NCBI RefSeq assembly: GCF_004331345.1
Contig: NZ_SJJZ01000004.1
Span: forward strand, 744,001-808,000
DNA: 64,000 nucleotides
Reading direction: 5' to 3'
Source: Kribbella soli
Lineage (GTDB): Bacteria; Actinomycetota; Actinomycetes; Propionibacteriales; Kribbellaceae
A program made the translations under genes and the position numbers. The notes under the pieces are model-generated. The model was not told the DNA's origin and did not search any database. It worked only from the letters and a program-made list of their open reading frames with translations. Below, piece after piece: positions 7,950 through 18,263 of this stretch (positions are counted from its first letter, which is position 1; each line of letters starts with the position of its first letter).

Positions 7950-8596
7950 TTGTTGCTGTTGCCGAGGAGGTAACGGCCGGGGTTGGCCGGGGCGCCGGCG
8001 TCGAGCCAGCGGTTGAAGCCGTCGGGGTTGCGGCGTTCGAATTCGTCGAGGCAGATCCGGCGGACCTCGGCGACGGCCTGCCGGTCGCGGGGGGCGGCGC
8101 CCTGGGCGAGCTGCGTGGCGGTCTCGGACCAGACTCCGCAGAGCTCCTCGATAGAGAGCGGACACTGCAGCGACGCGATCAGCTGCTCGTCCTCGACCAA
8201 CTGTGTCTCGGTCAGGCGCACCAGTTTGCGCTGCCTACGCGACGGACGCAGGCGCGGGACCCGATCGGGTACGGCGAGGTCGATCAGCACGAACAGTGCG
8301 GCCAGGATCAGCGCCGTCACCAGCCCGAGTGCACCCCACGCGAGCAACCGCACCATCCCCGGCAGACAGAGCATTCCGGCAGCCGCCACGCCAGCGACCA
8401 AGGCCGCCGAACCGTACGGCGCATCGTCCGCGACGTGCCGGACCACCGCGGCCAGCGGCCAGACCAGCAGGAACACCACGACCAGCAGGATCGACGCGGC
8501 GATCGGACCGAGCAGCAGGACACCGGCGAGCGCGCCGGCTGTCCCGACTCCGAGACCAGCCGCGATCCCCACCCGCCGTACCCAGGAAAGCTGCAT
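7946..8596 (-). CDS. Integral membrane protein of unknown function
   Basis: 216 residues from the ATG at 8596 (GTG and TTG codons lie just upstream in frame). Four hydrophobic segments fill residues about 8-110 (VGIAAGLGVGTAGALAGVLL, IAASILLVVVFLLVWPLAAV, SAALVAGVAAAGMLCL, LLAWGALGLVTALILAALFVL). A cytoplasmic helical domain follows (RQRKLVRLTETQLVEDEQLI, then IEELCGVWSETATQLAQG). The C-terminal FERRNPDGFNRWLDAGAPA is a recognisable small motif of actinobacterial membrane proteins, but I know no function. Its stop overlaps the ku remnant tail by 4 bp on the other strand. Confidence 0.65.
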   Translation of the reverse strand: MQLSWVRRVGIAAGLGVGTAGALAGVLLLGPIAASILLVVVFLLVWPLAAVVRHVADDAPYGSAALVAGVAAAGMLCLPGMVRLLAWGALGLVTALILAALFVLIDLAVPDRVPRLRPSRRQRKLVRLTETQLVEDEQLIASLQCPLSIEELCGVWSETATQLAQGAAPRDRQAVAEVRRICLDEFERRNPDGFNRWLDAGAPANPGRYLLGNSNN

Positions 8597-8741
8597 CACC
8601 AAGGCTCACTCACCGTCACCACACCCCACAGAGTCCCCCTCTGAGCTAGAACGAACAACCCCTCCGCCCGGTTCCCCCGACCGACGGGGTGACCTGTTCA
8701 ACTCGTGGGCGGAGCTGTGCTCGGCGAGCCGATCCCGGATC

Positions 8742-10833
<2,092 letters not shown>

Positions 10834-10841
<8 letters not shown>

Positions 10842-11310
10842 ACAGCCGCTGCCAGAAGGACCGCTTCTTCGGCCGGTGCTCCTCGGTGGGCTGCGGAAGC
10901 GGCTCGCGCGCGGGGCGCTCCATCCGCCACTGGGCGATGATCACGTCCTCGTCCACCGGGCCCGTCGGCACGACCGGTCCGGTGGTGTCGCGGATGCTGA
11001 GCCGGATCCGCTTGTTGAGGTCGGCCAGGTACTCGCGGACCTCGGACTCGCGCCGCATTCCGCGAACCTTCTCGTGGACCTGCTGCTTCTCCTTGCGGAG
11101 CAGAACGGCCGGTGGCAGTAACGCCTCGGTCTCGACGTCCTCGCGACGGATGAAGTCCTTCACCCACCAGTCGGGGTCGTGCTGATCCGCCAGCTTCAGT
11201 GGTTTGCCGGCACCGGGCAGGTCGTCGAACTCGCCCTGGTTCTGAGCGAGCTTGATCTGCGACTCGACCCACTCCTGGTTACTCATGCCCGGTGGTCTGC
11301 GCTTGGTCAT
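10834..11310 (-). CDS. DUF1992 (DnaJC28-like) protein
   Basis: 158 residues from the ATG at 11310, with GAGG 8 nt upstream. The core of DUF1992 is visible: WVESQIKLAQNQGEFDDLPG, then AGKPLKL, DPDWWVKDFIRREDV and LPPAVLLRKEK. This domain occurs in bacterial YhdN-type proteins and in eukaryotic DNAJC28. A basic tail (HRPKKRSFWQRLFS) ends the protein. No function is established. The 3' end overlaps the E1 gene by 8 bp. It diverges from the membrane protein at 11419, and a CRP-like palindrome lies in the gap. Confidence 0.8.
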
Positions 11311-11362
11311 GGCCACACCTCGCCTGTCATCATCGACAGCTTCTCCGTACGAGCAGAATACC

Positions 11363-11386
11363 GGCTTGTGAATGCAATCACAAGCC
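11363..11386. promoter_or_regulatory. CRP/GlxR-type operator (TGTGA-N6-TCACA)
   Basis: GGCTTGTGA and its exact complement TCACAAGCC flank ATGCAA, giving 9-bp arms. The core is TGTGA-N6-TCACA, the consensus of cAMP-receptor-family proteins including GlxR/Crp of actinobacteria. It sits between the divergent starts at 11310 and 11419, so it could control both genes. The CRP assignment rests on consensus only. Confidence 0.6.
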
Positions 11387-11418
11387 ATACTGAAGATGTG
11401 CAGCCTCGAGATGTGCAG

Positions 11419-11994
11419 GTGACCGACGAAGAGATCGCGGCGATGACGCCTGAGGAGCGGCGGGAGCTGATCCTGCGACTCGCACCGCGACCTGCCGGGC
11501 TGCCGTCCCGGCGGACGATCGACCGGATCCGCAAGTGGCGGACGGTGCTGATGCTGGTCTGCGCGGCCGCCCTGATCCCGTGGACGGTGTACCTGGCGAT
11601 CACCCTGCCCAACCACTACGTCGCGCGGAACTGGGTCGCGACCTGGGTCGGGTTCGACATTCTGCTGCTCACAATGCTGGTGCTGACCGCGCTGGCCGGC
11701 TGGAAACGCAAGCAGTTGGTGTTCCCGACCGCGTTCGCGTCCGGTGTCCTGCTGATCTGCGACGCCTGGTTCGACGTAATGACCAGCCAGCGCGGCGGCG
11801 ACCTCACCCAGGCGCTGCTCAGCGCGTTCCTGGTCGAGTTGCCGCTGGCGGTCGTACTGATCGCCGGCCCGCTCCGACTGCTCCGGTACGTCGCGATTCG
11901 GCACGGCATGATCCACCCCGATTCCCGCCTGTGGCGGATGCCGATCCCGATCCCGGACCTCTACCCCGACCACAAGGTCCCGCCGCCGACTTAG
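11419..11994 (+). CDS. Multi-pass membrane protein of unknown function
   Basis: 191 residues from a GTG (VTDEEIAAMTPEERRELI). In-frame GTG codons at 11368 and 11398 are alternatives, but the first lies inside the CRP-like palindrome and none has a good ribosome site. An acidic N-terminal helix of about 40 residues precedes four membrane segments (VLMLVCAAALIPWTVYLAI, WVGFDILLLTMLVLTALA, FPTAFASGVLLICDAWFDV, FLVELPLAVVLIAGPLRLL). The C-terminus is short and Pro-rich. I know the type as a conserved actinobacterial hypothetical protein; no enzyme motif is visible. Confidence 0.65.
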   Translation: MTDEEIAAMTPEERRELILRLAPRPAGLPSRRTIDRIRKWRTVLMLVCAAALIPWTVYLAITLPNHYVARNWVATWVGFDILLLTMLVLTALAGWKRKQLVFPTAFASGVLLICDAWFDVMTSQRGGDLTQALLSAFLVELPLAVVLIAGPLRLLRYVAIRHGMIHPDSRLWRMPIPIPDLYPDHKVPPPT

Positions 11995-12024
11995 GGTGGA
12001 GGCCCACTACGAGGAGGTAGCCGT

Positions 12025-13569
12025 ATGGCCGGTGAGGTCCTGTCCGTTGTCGGTGGCGAACGAGTGGCGGAAGCGGTACGGCGTACTCCGTCGACCAATC
12101 CCGCACGATTGAGCGAGGTCGTCGGGACGGTCGGCAGCGCCGGGCCGGAAGTGTTCGTGCAGGCTGCCGAGGCAGCGCGGTCCGCGCAGGCGGCCTGGGC
12201 CGCGACCCCGGCGCCGCAACGCGGCCAGGTGATCTCGAACGTCGGTCGGCTGATGACTCTGAACAAGGACCGGCTCGCCGCGCTCGTCACTCGAGAGATC
12301 GGGAAGCCTCTGGGTGAAGCGCTCGGCGAGGTGCAGGAGATCATCGACACCTGCGACTTCTTCCTCGGCGAGGGCCGTCGGCTGTACGGGCAGACGGTGC
12401 CGTCGGAGATGCCGGACAAGCAGCTGTTCACGTTCCGCCGCCCGGTCGGCACCGTCGCGGTGATCACGGCCGGCAACTTCCCGGTCGCGGTCCCGTCCTG
12501 GTACATCGTGCCGGCGTTGCTCTGCGGCAACACGGTCGTCTGGAAGCCGGCGGATTACTCCGCTGTCGTCTCGGACGCGTTCTACGAGATCTTCGCGCAT
12601 TCCGGCGTACCGGCCGGGGTGTTCAACGTCGTGTACGCCGACGGGCCGGACACGTTCAGCGGTCTGGAGCAGGCGTTGGAGGCCGGGCTGATCAACAAGG
12701 TCGGGTTCACCGGATCGAGCGCGGTCGGCACCCGGATCGGCGAGTTGTGCGGCCGTCATCTGCAGACGCCGTGCCTGGAGCTCGGCGGCAAGAACCCGAT
12801 GGTGATCACCGAGGACGCGGAGCTGGACCTGGCCGTCGAGGGCGCGCTGTTCTCCGGCTTCGGTACGGCGGGACAGCGGTGCACGTCCTTGGGTTCGGCG
12901 ATCGTGCACCGGTCCGTGTACGACGAGTTCCTGGACCGCTTCGGGCAGGCGACCGCGGACGCGGCGATGGGCGACCCGACGCAGGACGTGCTGTTCGGGC
13001 CGTTGCTGGACGAGAAGTTCGCTGCCGGGTTCGAGAAGTCGCTGGGGTGGATCGCGGCTCACCACCGGGTGATCGGCCGGACCGGTCGGGTCACGGCGGA
13101 CAACCCGCGGGCCGGGTTCGTCGGCGATCCGGCGGCCGGGCTGTTCTACCACCCGACGATCGTGGCCGGGGTGCATCCGGACGACGAGCTGTTCCTGAAC
13201 GAGACGTTCGGGCCGGTCGTCGGCGTCACGCCGTACTCGACGCTCGACGAGGCGATTGCTCTGGGCAACAAGTCCGGGTACGGGTTGTCCAGCTCGATCT
13301 ACACCACCGACCCGAACAAGGCGTTCCGGTTCGCGCAGGGGATATCGGCGGGGATGGTGAGCGTCAACAACTCGACGTCCGGCGCCGAGGCGCACCTGCC
13401 GTTCGGCGGGAACGGGAAGTCCGGCAACGGCTCCCGGCAGAGCGGGATCTGGGTCCTGGACCAGTTCACCCGCTGGCAGTCCATGAACTGGGACTACTCA
13501 GGCAAACTCCAAAAGGCCCAAATGGACACCCAGACAGTCGAGGCGGACCTGTCGTACCAGCTCCCCTAG
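12025..13569 (+). CDS. NAD(P)-dependent aldehyde dehydrogenase, possibly of the aminoadipate-semialdehyde type
   Basis: 514 residues, ATG with a strong GAGGAGG box upstream. All core motifs are present: PVGTVAVITAGNFPVAVP and VWKPADYSA for the cofactor, VGFTGSSAVGT, catalytic Glu252 in LELGGKNP, catalytic Cys286 in GTAGQRCTS, and LNETFGPVVGVTPY. The GTAGQRCT sequence is the form found in ALDH7 enzymes (alpha-aminoadipic semialdehyde and piperideine-6-carboxylate dehydrogenases). That substrate would fit the downstream amino-acid oxidase and OCD genes, but this is inference. A long inverted repeat follows the stop. Confidence 0.87.
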   Translation: MAGEVLSVVGGERVAEAVRRTPSTNPARLSEVVGTVGSAGPEVFVQAAEAARSAQAAWAATPAPQRGQVISNVGRLMTLNKDRLAALVTREIGKPLGEALGEVQEIIDTCDFFLGEGRRLYGQTVPSEMPDKQLFTFRRPVGTVAVITAGNFPVAVPSWYIVPALLCGNTVVWKPADYSAVVSDAFYEIFAHSGVPAGVFNVVYADGPDTFSGLEQALEAGLINKVGFTGSSAVGTRIGELCGRHLQTPCLELGGKNPMVITEDAELDLAVEGALFSGFGTAGQRCTSLGSAIVHRSVYDEFLDRFGQATADAAMGDPTQDVLFGPLLDEKFAAGFEKSLGWIAAHHRVIGRTGRVTADNPRAGFVGDPAAGLFYHPTIVAGVHPDDELFLNETFGPVVGVTPYSTLDEAIALGNKSGYGLSSSIYTTDPNKAFRFAQGISAGMVSVNNSTSGAEAHLPFGGNGKSGNGSRQSGIWVLDQFTRWQSMNWDYSGKLQKAQMDTQTVEADLSYQLP

Positions 13570-13579
13570 CAGCTCGCGC

Positions 13580-13638
13580 ACTTTGTGCACCAGATCCGCA
13601 CGTCCGGCGTCCGCCGCTACGGATCTCGTGCACAAAGT
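13580..13638. repeat. 19-bp inverted repeat (hairpin) after the aldehyde dehydrogenase gene
   Basis: The left arm is ACTTTGTGCACCAGATCCG at 13580-13598 and the right arm is CGGATCTCGTGCACAAAGT at 13620-13638, complementary at 18 of 19 positions, around a 21-base GC-rich loop. It starts 11 bp after the stop codon, so a transcription terminator is the simplest reading. No T-run follows, and the TTGTGCAC arms could also be a regulator site. The 205-bp gap holds nothing else apart from the ribosome site of the next gene. Confidence 0.55.
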
Positions 13639-13774
13639 CGTCCCATCCGGCCGCCGACCGGCTGTCCGCCGCGACCTTGGGCACGGGTCAACCGTTTTTG
13701 GGGGTCGGTTTGTGGTTGATCCGTGCTCAAAGTGGTCCAACTGGCGGGGACGATCTACCTGGAGGAGGTTGGTG

Positions 13775-14938
13775 GTGGCTGAGGTTCCTGGGTTTGCGGA
13801 TGTGGTGATTGTCGGTGGCGGGGTGATGGGGACGAGCATCGCCTTTCACCTGGCCGAGGCCGGCGTGCGGGATGTGGTGCTGCTGGAGATGAACGAGCTC
13901 GGGTCGGGGTCGACCTGCAAGGCGGCAGGTGGGGTACGGGCGAACTTCTCGGACGAGGTGAACATCGCGCTGGGCGCCCGCAGTCTCGAGGCTTTTGCGC
14001 GGTTCGGAGAGCGGCCCGGGCAGGAGATCGATCTGCACCGGGTCGGGTATCTGTTCTTGCTGGACAGTGCTGAGCAGGTCGAGCATTTCCGCGAGAGCAC
14101 CGCGCTGCAGAACAAGTTGCAGCCGGGCTCGGGCCTTCCGACGCGGATGGTCTCCATCGAGGAGGCGGTTTCGCTGGCGCCGGTCGTTGCGGCGGACGGG
14201 CTGGTCGGTGCGTGCTTCTCGCCGAGCGCGGGGCATTGCACGCCGGAGTCCGTCGTACTGGGGTATGCGTCGGCTGCTCGACGACTCGGGGCGAGGCTGG
14301 TCACCGGCTGCGAGGTGCTGGGGATCGATGCGGTAGGCAACCAGATCTCCGTGGTGCGGACCAGCCTGGGCGACGTGCGGGCCGGGACGGTGATCTGTGC
14401 GGCGGGCGCTTGGTCCGCGCAACTCGGTGACATGGTCGGGGTGGAACTGCCGGTGGTTCCGTTGCGGCGGCAGATCGTTGTCACCGAGGCGGTCCCGGGG
14501 CTGCCGCCCGATCTGCCGATGACGATCGACTTCGGTACGACGTTCTACTTCCACCGCGAAGGTCCCGGGCTGCTCGTCGGCATGTCCGATCCCGACGAGC
14601 AGCCCGGATTCCACCTGAACCGGACGGACGCGTGGATCCCCCGGCTGACCGAGGCGATGGCACAACGCGCACCTTCGCTCCTCGACATCGGGCTGACCGG
14701 CGGCTGGGCAGGTCTGTACGAGGTGACACCCGACCACAACGCCCTGATCGGCGAGGCGGACGGGGTCTCGCGGTTCCTTTATGCGACAGGGTTCTCGGGG
14801 CATGGGTTCCTGCAGGGGCCTGCTGTCGGCGAGGTGATCCGCGACCTCTACCTGGGCCGGGAGCCGTTCGTCGACATAACTCCACTGAGCGCCGACCGCT
14901 TCCTCTCCACCGTTCGCCCCGAGCGGAACATTGTCTGA
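13775..14938 (+). CDS. FAD-dependent amino-acid oxidase (DAO/sarcosine oxidase beta family)
   Basis: 387 residues from a GTG placed 6 nt after GGAGGAGG. The N-terminal DVVIVGGGVMGTSIAFHLA is the FAD dinucleotide motif; GSGSTCKAAGGVRANFSD is the flavin-contacting loop shared with sarcosine oxidase beta and glycine oxidase. ICAAGAWSAQLG and the C-terminal YEVTPDHNALIGE and TGFSGHGFLQGP segments complete the DAO fold. It should oxidise a secondary or D-amino acid to an imine with FAD. Its stop overlaps the ATG of the OCD gene, so the pair is co-translated. The imine product is the kind of substrate OCD-family reductases accept. Confidence 0.85.
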   Translation: MAEVPGFADVVIVGGGVMGTSIAFHLAEAGVRDVVLLEMNELGSGSTCKAAGGVRANFSDEVNIALGARSLEAFARFGERPGQEIDLHRVGYLFLLDSAEQVEHFRESTALQNKLQPGSGLPTRMVSIEEAVSLAPVVAADGLVGACFSPSAGHCTPESVVLGYASAARRLGARLVTGCEVLGIDAVGNQISVVRTSLGDVRAGTVICAAGAWSAQLGDMVGVELPVVPLRRQIVVTEAVPGLPPDLPMTIDFGTTFYFHREGPGLLVGMSDPDEQPGFHLNRTDAWIPRLTEAMAQRAPSLLDIGLTGGWAGLYEVTPDHNALIGEADGVSRFLYATGFSGHGFLQGPAVGEVIRDLYLGREPFVDITPLSADRFLSTVRPERNIV

Positions 14939-15864
14939 TGACGGCTCTCCTGACCCGGTCGGACGTCCTGCGTGCGCTCGACGTACCTGCTGTACTCGAG
15001 GCGTTGCGTGCCGGGTTCCTCCAGTCGAGTGAGATCGAGCCGCTGCGGATCCGGACCGACCTGCCTGGACCCGGTACGGCGACCGCGCTGCTGCCGGGCC
15101 TGATCCCGGGCATCCCGGCGTACACCGTGAAGGTCAACGCCAAGTTCCCCGGGGCCACGCCGGCACTCCGCGGCGTGGTCTGTCTCCACGACCTCGCCGA
15201 TGGCGCCCTCCTCGCCCTCCTCGACAGCTCCACCATCACCGCGTGGCGCACCGGCCTGGCAGCCGCCCTCGTAACAGATGCCCTGGCTCCAGCAGGACCA
15301 GTTGGTGTCATCGGGACCGGAGCTCAGGCTGCGATGACGCTTGCAGGGTTGGTCGCCCTCCGGCAGGTCGACCGCCTCGTTGTGCATGACGTCGTGCCGG
15401 AGCGGGCTTCGGATTTCCTTGCCCAGCAAGGGATTCCGGGCGTGGTGGTCAGTAGCCCGCAGGAGGTGGCTGCGGAGGCCGAGGTTGTCGTGCTGGCGAC
15501 CTGGTCCCGGGAGCCGTTGCTCACCGCGGCCGATGTCCGCCCTGGTTCGCATCTCACGACGTTGGGAGCTGACGAACCCGGAAAGGTGGAGCTGTCCGCC
15601 GATTTGCTGACGGCCGCCCGCGTGATCGTCGACGACCGCGCCCTCGCTGCGCAAATGGGCGCCTTGGGCAACGTTGGACTGTCCGCCGATGCGGCCCACG
15701 CGACGATCACCGAGGTGCTGACCGGAGCCACCGCCGGCCGCCGATCGGCGGACGAAATCACCGTGTATGCGCCGGTCGGGCTGCCTTGGCAGGACCTCGC
15801 GATGGCCTGGCCGGTCTACCAGGCGTCGAAGTGCGACTCCCGGACGGTCGACTTCCTGAGTTAG
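14938..15864 (+). CDS. Ornithine cyclodeaminase/mu-crystallin family enzyme
   Basis: 308 residues, ATG overlapping the TGA of the oxidase gene. The family hallmarks are TVKVNAKFPGATPALRG, then LLALLDSSTITAWRTGLAAALVTD, GVIGTGAQA as the NAD(P) Rossmann motif, and GSHLTTLGADEPGKVEL. Members are ornithine cyclodeaminases, alanine dehydrogenases or imine reductases acting on pyrroline- and piperideine-2-carboxylate. Coupling to an FAD amino-acid oxidase makes the imine-reductase role plausible. The 3' end overlaps the convergent SDR gene by 4 bp. A second OCD homologue lies at 20205-21218 but is diverged. Confidence 0.85.
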   Translation: MTALLTRSDVLRALDVPAVLEALRAGFLQSSEIEPLRIRTDLPGPGTATALLPGLIPGIPAYTVKVNAKFPGATPALRGVVCLHDLADGALLALLDSSTITAWRTGLAAALVTDALAPAGPVGVIGTGAQAAMTLAGLVALRQVDRLVVHDVVPERASDFLAQQGIPGVVVSSPQEVAAEAEVVVLATWSREPLLTAADVRPGSHLTTLGADEPGKVELSADLLTAARVIVDDRALAAQMGALGNVGLSADAAHATITEVLTGATAGRRSADEITVYAPVGLPWQDLAMAWPVYQASKCDSRTVDFLS

Positions 15865-16604
15865 TTGACGACGGCGCCGGCGGTGAGGTTGATGGCCGTG
15901 CCGGTGATAGAGGCTGCCCGGTCAGAGGCTGCGAACGTGGCCACGGCGGCCACGTCAGCGAGGGTCGCGGCGCGGTTCAGCATGGTCTTGGCGGCGGTCT
16001 GCTCGGCGATCTCGCGACGGAAGTCCTCCGGGTAGGTGTCCGGGTTCGACTCCGGTACGCCGTTGGTCTGCAGCGTGATCACCCGGATGCCGTGCGGGCC
16101 GAGCTCACACGCCAGGCTGCGTCGCAATGCCTCGACAGCACCGAACCCCGCCTGGAACGCTCCGAGGTTCGCCGTCGGGTCGCCGTACCCGCCGAAGGTC
16201 AGGATCACGCCGGATCCCTGCTCGACCATGCGCCGGGCGGCCGCGCGGGACGTGAGGTAGAAGGTGCGCAGCATGTTCAGCACCGGCTCCTCGACGTCGG
16301 CGAGGGACATGTCGATCAGCGGCGTACCGAAGTACTGCGTGTGACCGATCAGGTTGAACGAGATGTCGATCCGGCCGACCGCGGCGGCGTGGTCGTCGAC
16401 CGATCGTTCGTCGAGGGCGTCGACGACCGCGATCTCGGTCTTGCCGCCCGCGGCGCGGATCTCGTCCGCGACCCGTTCGAGTCGTTCCGCCGTACGGCCC
16501 GCCAGGTGGACGGTCGCGCCCTCGGCGGCGAACGCCTTGGCGACCGCACCGCCGATCGGTCCGGCCGCGCCGTACACGATCGCCTGTTTGCCGTTGAGCA
16601 TCAT
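15861..16604 (-). CDS. Short-chain dehydrogenase/reductase
   Basis: 247 residues. MLNGKQAIVYGAAGPIGGAVA gives the Rossmann GxxxGxG motif, followed by HLAGRTAERL and the VVDALDE strand end. The usual NNAG is ISFNLIGHT and the YxxxK region is GAFQAGFGAVEAL, so Tyr and Lys of the catalytic pair are not evident; it belongs to an atypical SDR branch. It is the last gene of an ArsR-SRPBCC-SDR operon: its ATG at 16604 overlaps the SRPBCC stop. Substrate unknown. Confidence 0.8.
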   Translation of the reverse strand: MMLNGKQAIVYGAAGPIGGAVAKAFAAEGATVHLAGRTAERLERVADEIRAAGGKTEIAVVDALDERSVDDHAAAVGRIDISFNLIGHTQYFGTPLIDMSLADVEEPVLNMLRTFYLTSRAAARRMVEQGSGVILTFGGYGDPTANLGAFQAGFGAVEALRRSLACELGPHGIRVITLQTNGVPESNPDTYPEDFRREIAEQTAAKTMLNRAATLADVAAVATFAASDRAASITGTAINLTAGAVVN

Positions 16605-17080
16605 GAGTTGGCCTCCTTCGCCAGTTCGGTGACGAGGTCGTCGAGTTGCTGCAGGGAGGCGCGGATGCCGCGCTCCATGCCGCCGTCGACGTACAGGTCG
16701 CGGTCCTCGACCGCGAAGAACACGGTGTTCTGCGTCAGGGTGGTGACCCCGTCGGCCTCGTCGAAGGTGATCAGATTCAGGTAGACGGTTCCTGGTGCGT
16801 GGTCGAACTCGTACGTCTGCACGATCCGGTCCGGCGTCGGCTCCCCGTGGTACAGCCCGTGGAAGACATAGCCCTTGCCGTCGCCGTCGTAGTGGGTCCA
16901 CCGCCAGCGACCGCCGTGCTGCGGTTCGAGTTGGTTCACGACCAGCTCGAGCCCGGCCGGACCGAGCCAGCGCTTCACCAGGTCAGGCTCGGTGTACGCA
17001 CGGAACAGCAGCTCCCGCGGCGCCCGGAACTCCCGGATGATGACGACCTGCGGCATCCCCGGCTCCGCGATGACCTTCAC
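16601..17080 (-). CDS. SRPBCC/AHSA1-domain protein
   Basis: 159 residues, GTG start with GGAGGAG just upstream and a GTGA overlap with the ArsR stop. VVIIREFRAPRELLFRAYTEPDLVKRWLGP is the AHSA1 opening. The FHGLYHGEPTPDRIVQTYEFD and TTLTQNTVFF strands and a C-terminal amphipathic helix (GGMERGIRASLQQLDDLVTEL) complete the ligand-binding cavity fold. These proteins are usually encoded with an ArsR repressor, as here. Ligand or enzymatic role unknown. Confidence 0.87.
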   Translation of the reverse strand: MKVIAEPGMPQVVIIREFRAPRELLFRAYTEPDLVKRWLGPAGLELVVNQLEPQHGGRWRWTHYDGDGKGYVFHGLYHGEPTPDRIVQTYEFDHAPGTVYLNLITFDEADGVTTLTQNTVFFAVEDRDLYVDGGMERGIRASLQQLDDLVTELAKEANS

Positions 17081-17424
17081 GACTCCTCCCTGAGGTCGTC
17101 GAGCAGATCGTCCAGACGGTCGAAGCTCTCTGCCCAGTAGGCGCGGTAGTCCATCAACCAGCCGACGGCCGCGCGGAGCGGTTCGGCCTCGAGGTGACTG
17201 AGCCGGGCCGTCGCCCGTTGCGAGCGGCTGATCAGCCCGGCGTGCTCGAGCACCTTCAGGTGTTTGGAGACGGCCGGCTGCGACATGCTGAACGGCGCCG
17301 CGAGCTCGGCGACCGTCGCGTCCCCGTGCTTGAGCTGGGTCAGGATCGCCCGGCGGGTCGGGTCGGCGAGCGCCGCGAAGACGCCGGTCAGTCCGTCTTC
17401 ATAACCAAGTGGTTCCAAAACCAT
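17077..17424 (-). CDS. ArsR-family repressor of the SRPBCC operon
   Basis: 115 residues from the ATG at 17424. VFAALADPTRRAILTQL is the ArsR opening and VAELAAPFSMSQPAVSKHLKVLEHAGLI is the winged helix-turn-helix. There is no metal-binding Cys cluster, so it is not a metal sensor. Its start codon lies inside a palindrome that recurs within codons 4-7, indicating strong autoregulation. The group that pairs with AHSA1 proteins (SdpR-like) normally represses its own operon. Confidence 0.9.
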   Translation of the reverse strand: MVLEPLGYEDGLTGVFAALADPTRRAILTQLKHGDATVAELAAPFSMSQPAVSKHLKVLEHAGLISRSQRATARLSHLEAEPLRAAVGWLMDYRAYWAESFDRLDDLLDDLREES

Positions 17425-17430
17425 ATGGTT
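17403..17430. promoter_or_regulatory. Tandem ArsR operators AACCA-N2-TGGTT
   Basis: Two palindromes, AACCAAGTGGTT at 17403-17414 and AACCATATGGTT at 17419-17430, have centres 16 bp apart. The second contains the ATG of the arsR gene and the first lies within its first codons, so binding would block RNA polymerase or ribosome access directly. Palindromes of this form are typical of ArsR proteins paired with SRPBCC genes. Confidence 0.65.
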
Positions 17431-17456
17431 AAGAATGGTGTTGATTGCCCCGGCTG

Positions 17457-18113
17457 TCAACCAGGCGTCTGCTCCCAGTTGGCCGGATCGCACCAGGCCG
17501 GGTCGATGCCGCGGTCGATGCAGTACTGCCGGAGGAGTTCTTCCCGCGTCGACGGGCTACTGGTCGGACGCGACGGCTTCGCGGTCGTCGTACTGGTGGT
17601 CGTGCGCGTCGGCCTGGGCGTCGGCGTGGTCCGCTCGGTGGTCCTGGTCGCGGTCGGCTTCGGGGTCGGGCGTTGGGTCGACCGCTGGGCCGGTCGGGAC
17701 GTCGGGGCCTTGCTCGGCACCAGGCTCGTCCGCGGCACCAGCGGCGGCGTGGTCGTCGTCCGCGGTACGGCGGGACTCGTCGAGCTGACCGCCGGACCCG
17801 CGGACGGCGATTCCTCGACGAACGTCACGACCGCCGAATCATCCGGTCCACCGAGCTGGCCGATCATGAGCACCGCCCAGAGGTTGACCCCGGCGAACAC
17901 GATCATCGCCGCGGCTGCGGCGTACGCCGCCCTGCGGGACGGCGCGCCGTACCGGCCGATCGGGCCGAGGACCGGCTCACCCTTGCCGTCGACCCAGAAT
18001 CGCCAGTCCTCCGGAGCCGGCGGCCAGGACGGATCCGGGCGCCAGGTCTTCGGTGGGACCCAGCTGCGCCGGGGCGGGGACGGCCAGCTCGGCGGCACCA
18101 CGAACCGCTTCAA
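17457..18113 (-). CDS. Membrane-anchored protein with Thr/Pro/Ser-rich external stalk
   Basis: 218 residues. GGAGGAG lies 6 nt before a TTG at 18113, which I take as the start; a GTG five codons earlier would put the ribosome site inside the gene. A Pro/Trp-rich cytoplasmic part (VPPSWPSPPRRSWVPP, WRPDPSWPPAPEDWRFW) precedes one membrane helix (AAYAAAAAMIVFAGVNLWAV). About 90 residues follow that are almost entirely Thr, Pro, Ser and Arg, and then a short tail with two cysteines (YCIDRGIDPAWCDPANW). The tail motif resembles a small C-terminal domain of actinobacterial surface proteins. Function unknown. Confidence 0.65.
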   Translation of the reverse strand: MKRFVVPPSWPSPPRRSWVPPKTWRPDPSWPPAPEDWRFWVDGKGEPVLGPIGRYGAPSRRAAYAAAAAMIVFAGVNLWAVLMIGQLGGPDDSAVVTFVEESPSAGPAVSSTSPAVPRTTTTPPLVPRTSLVPSKAPTSRPAQRSTQRPTPKPTATRTTERTTPTPRPTRTTTSTTTAKPSRPTSSPSTREELLRQYCIDRGIDPAWCDPANWEQTPG

Positions 18114-18263
18114 AGAGAACTCCTCCACTCACCGACGCCGATCCCCCGCACCAGGCCAACGACACAGACCCGGTGCGGGCTACTTGCGGCTTCACCACAT
18201 CCCGCGTGTCGGCTGGCTTTTTTCGATCAACCCATCACGAGACCGGGATTTAGTCAGGTTAGG

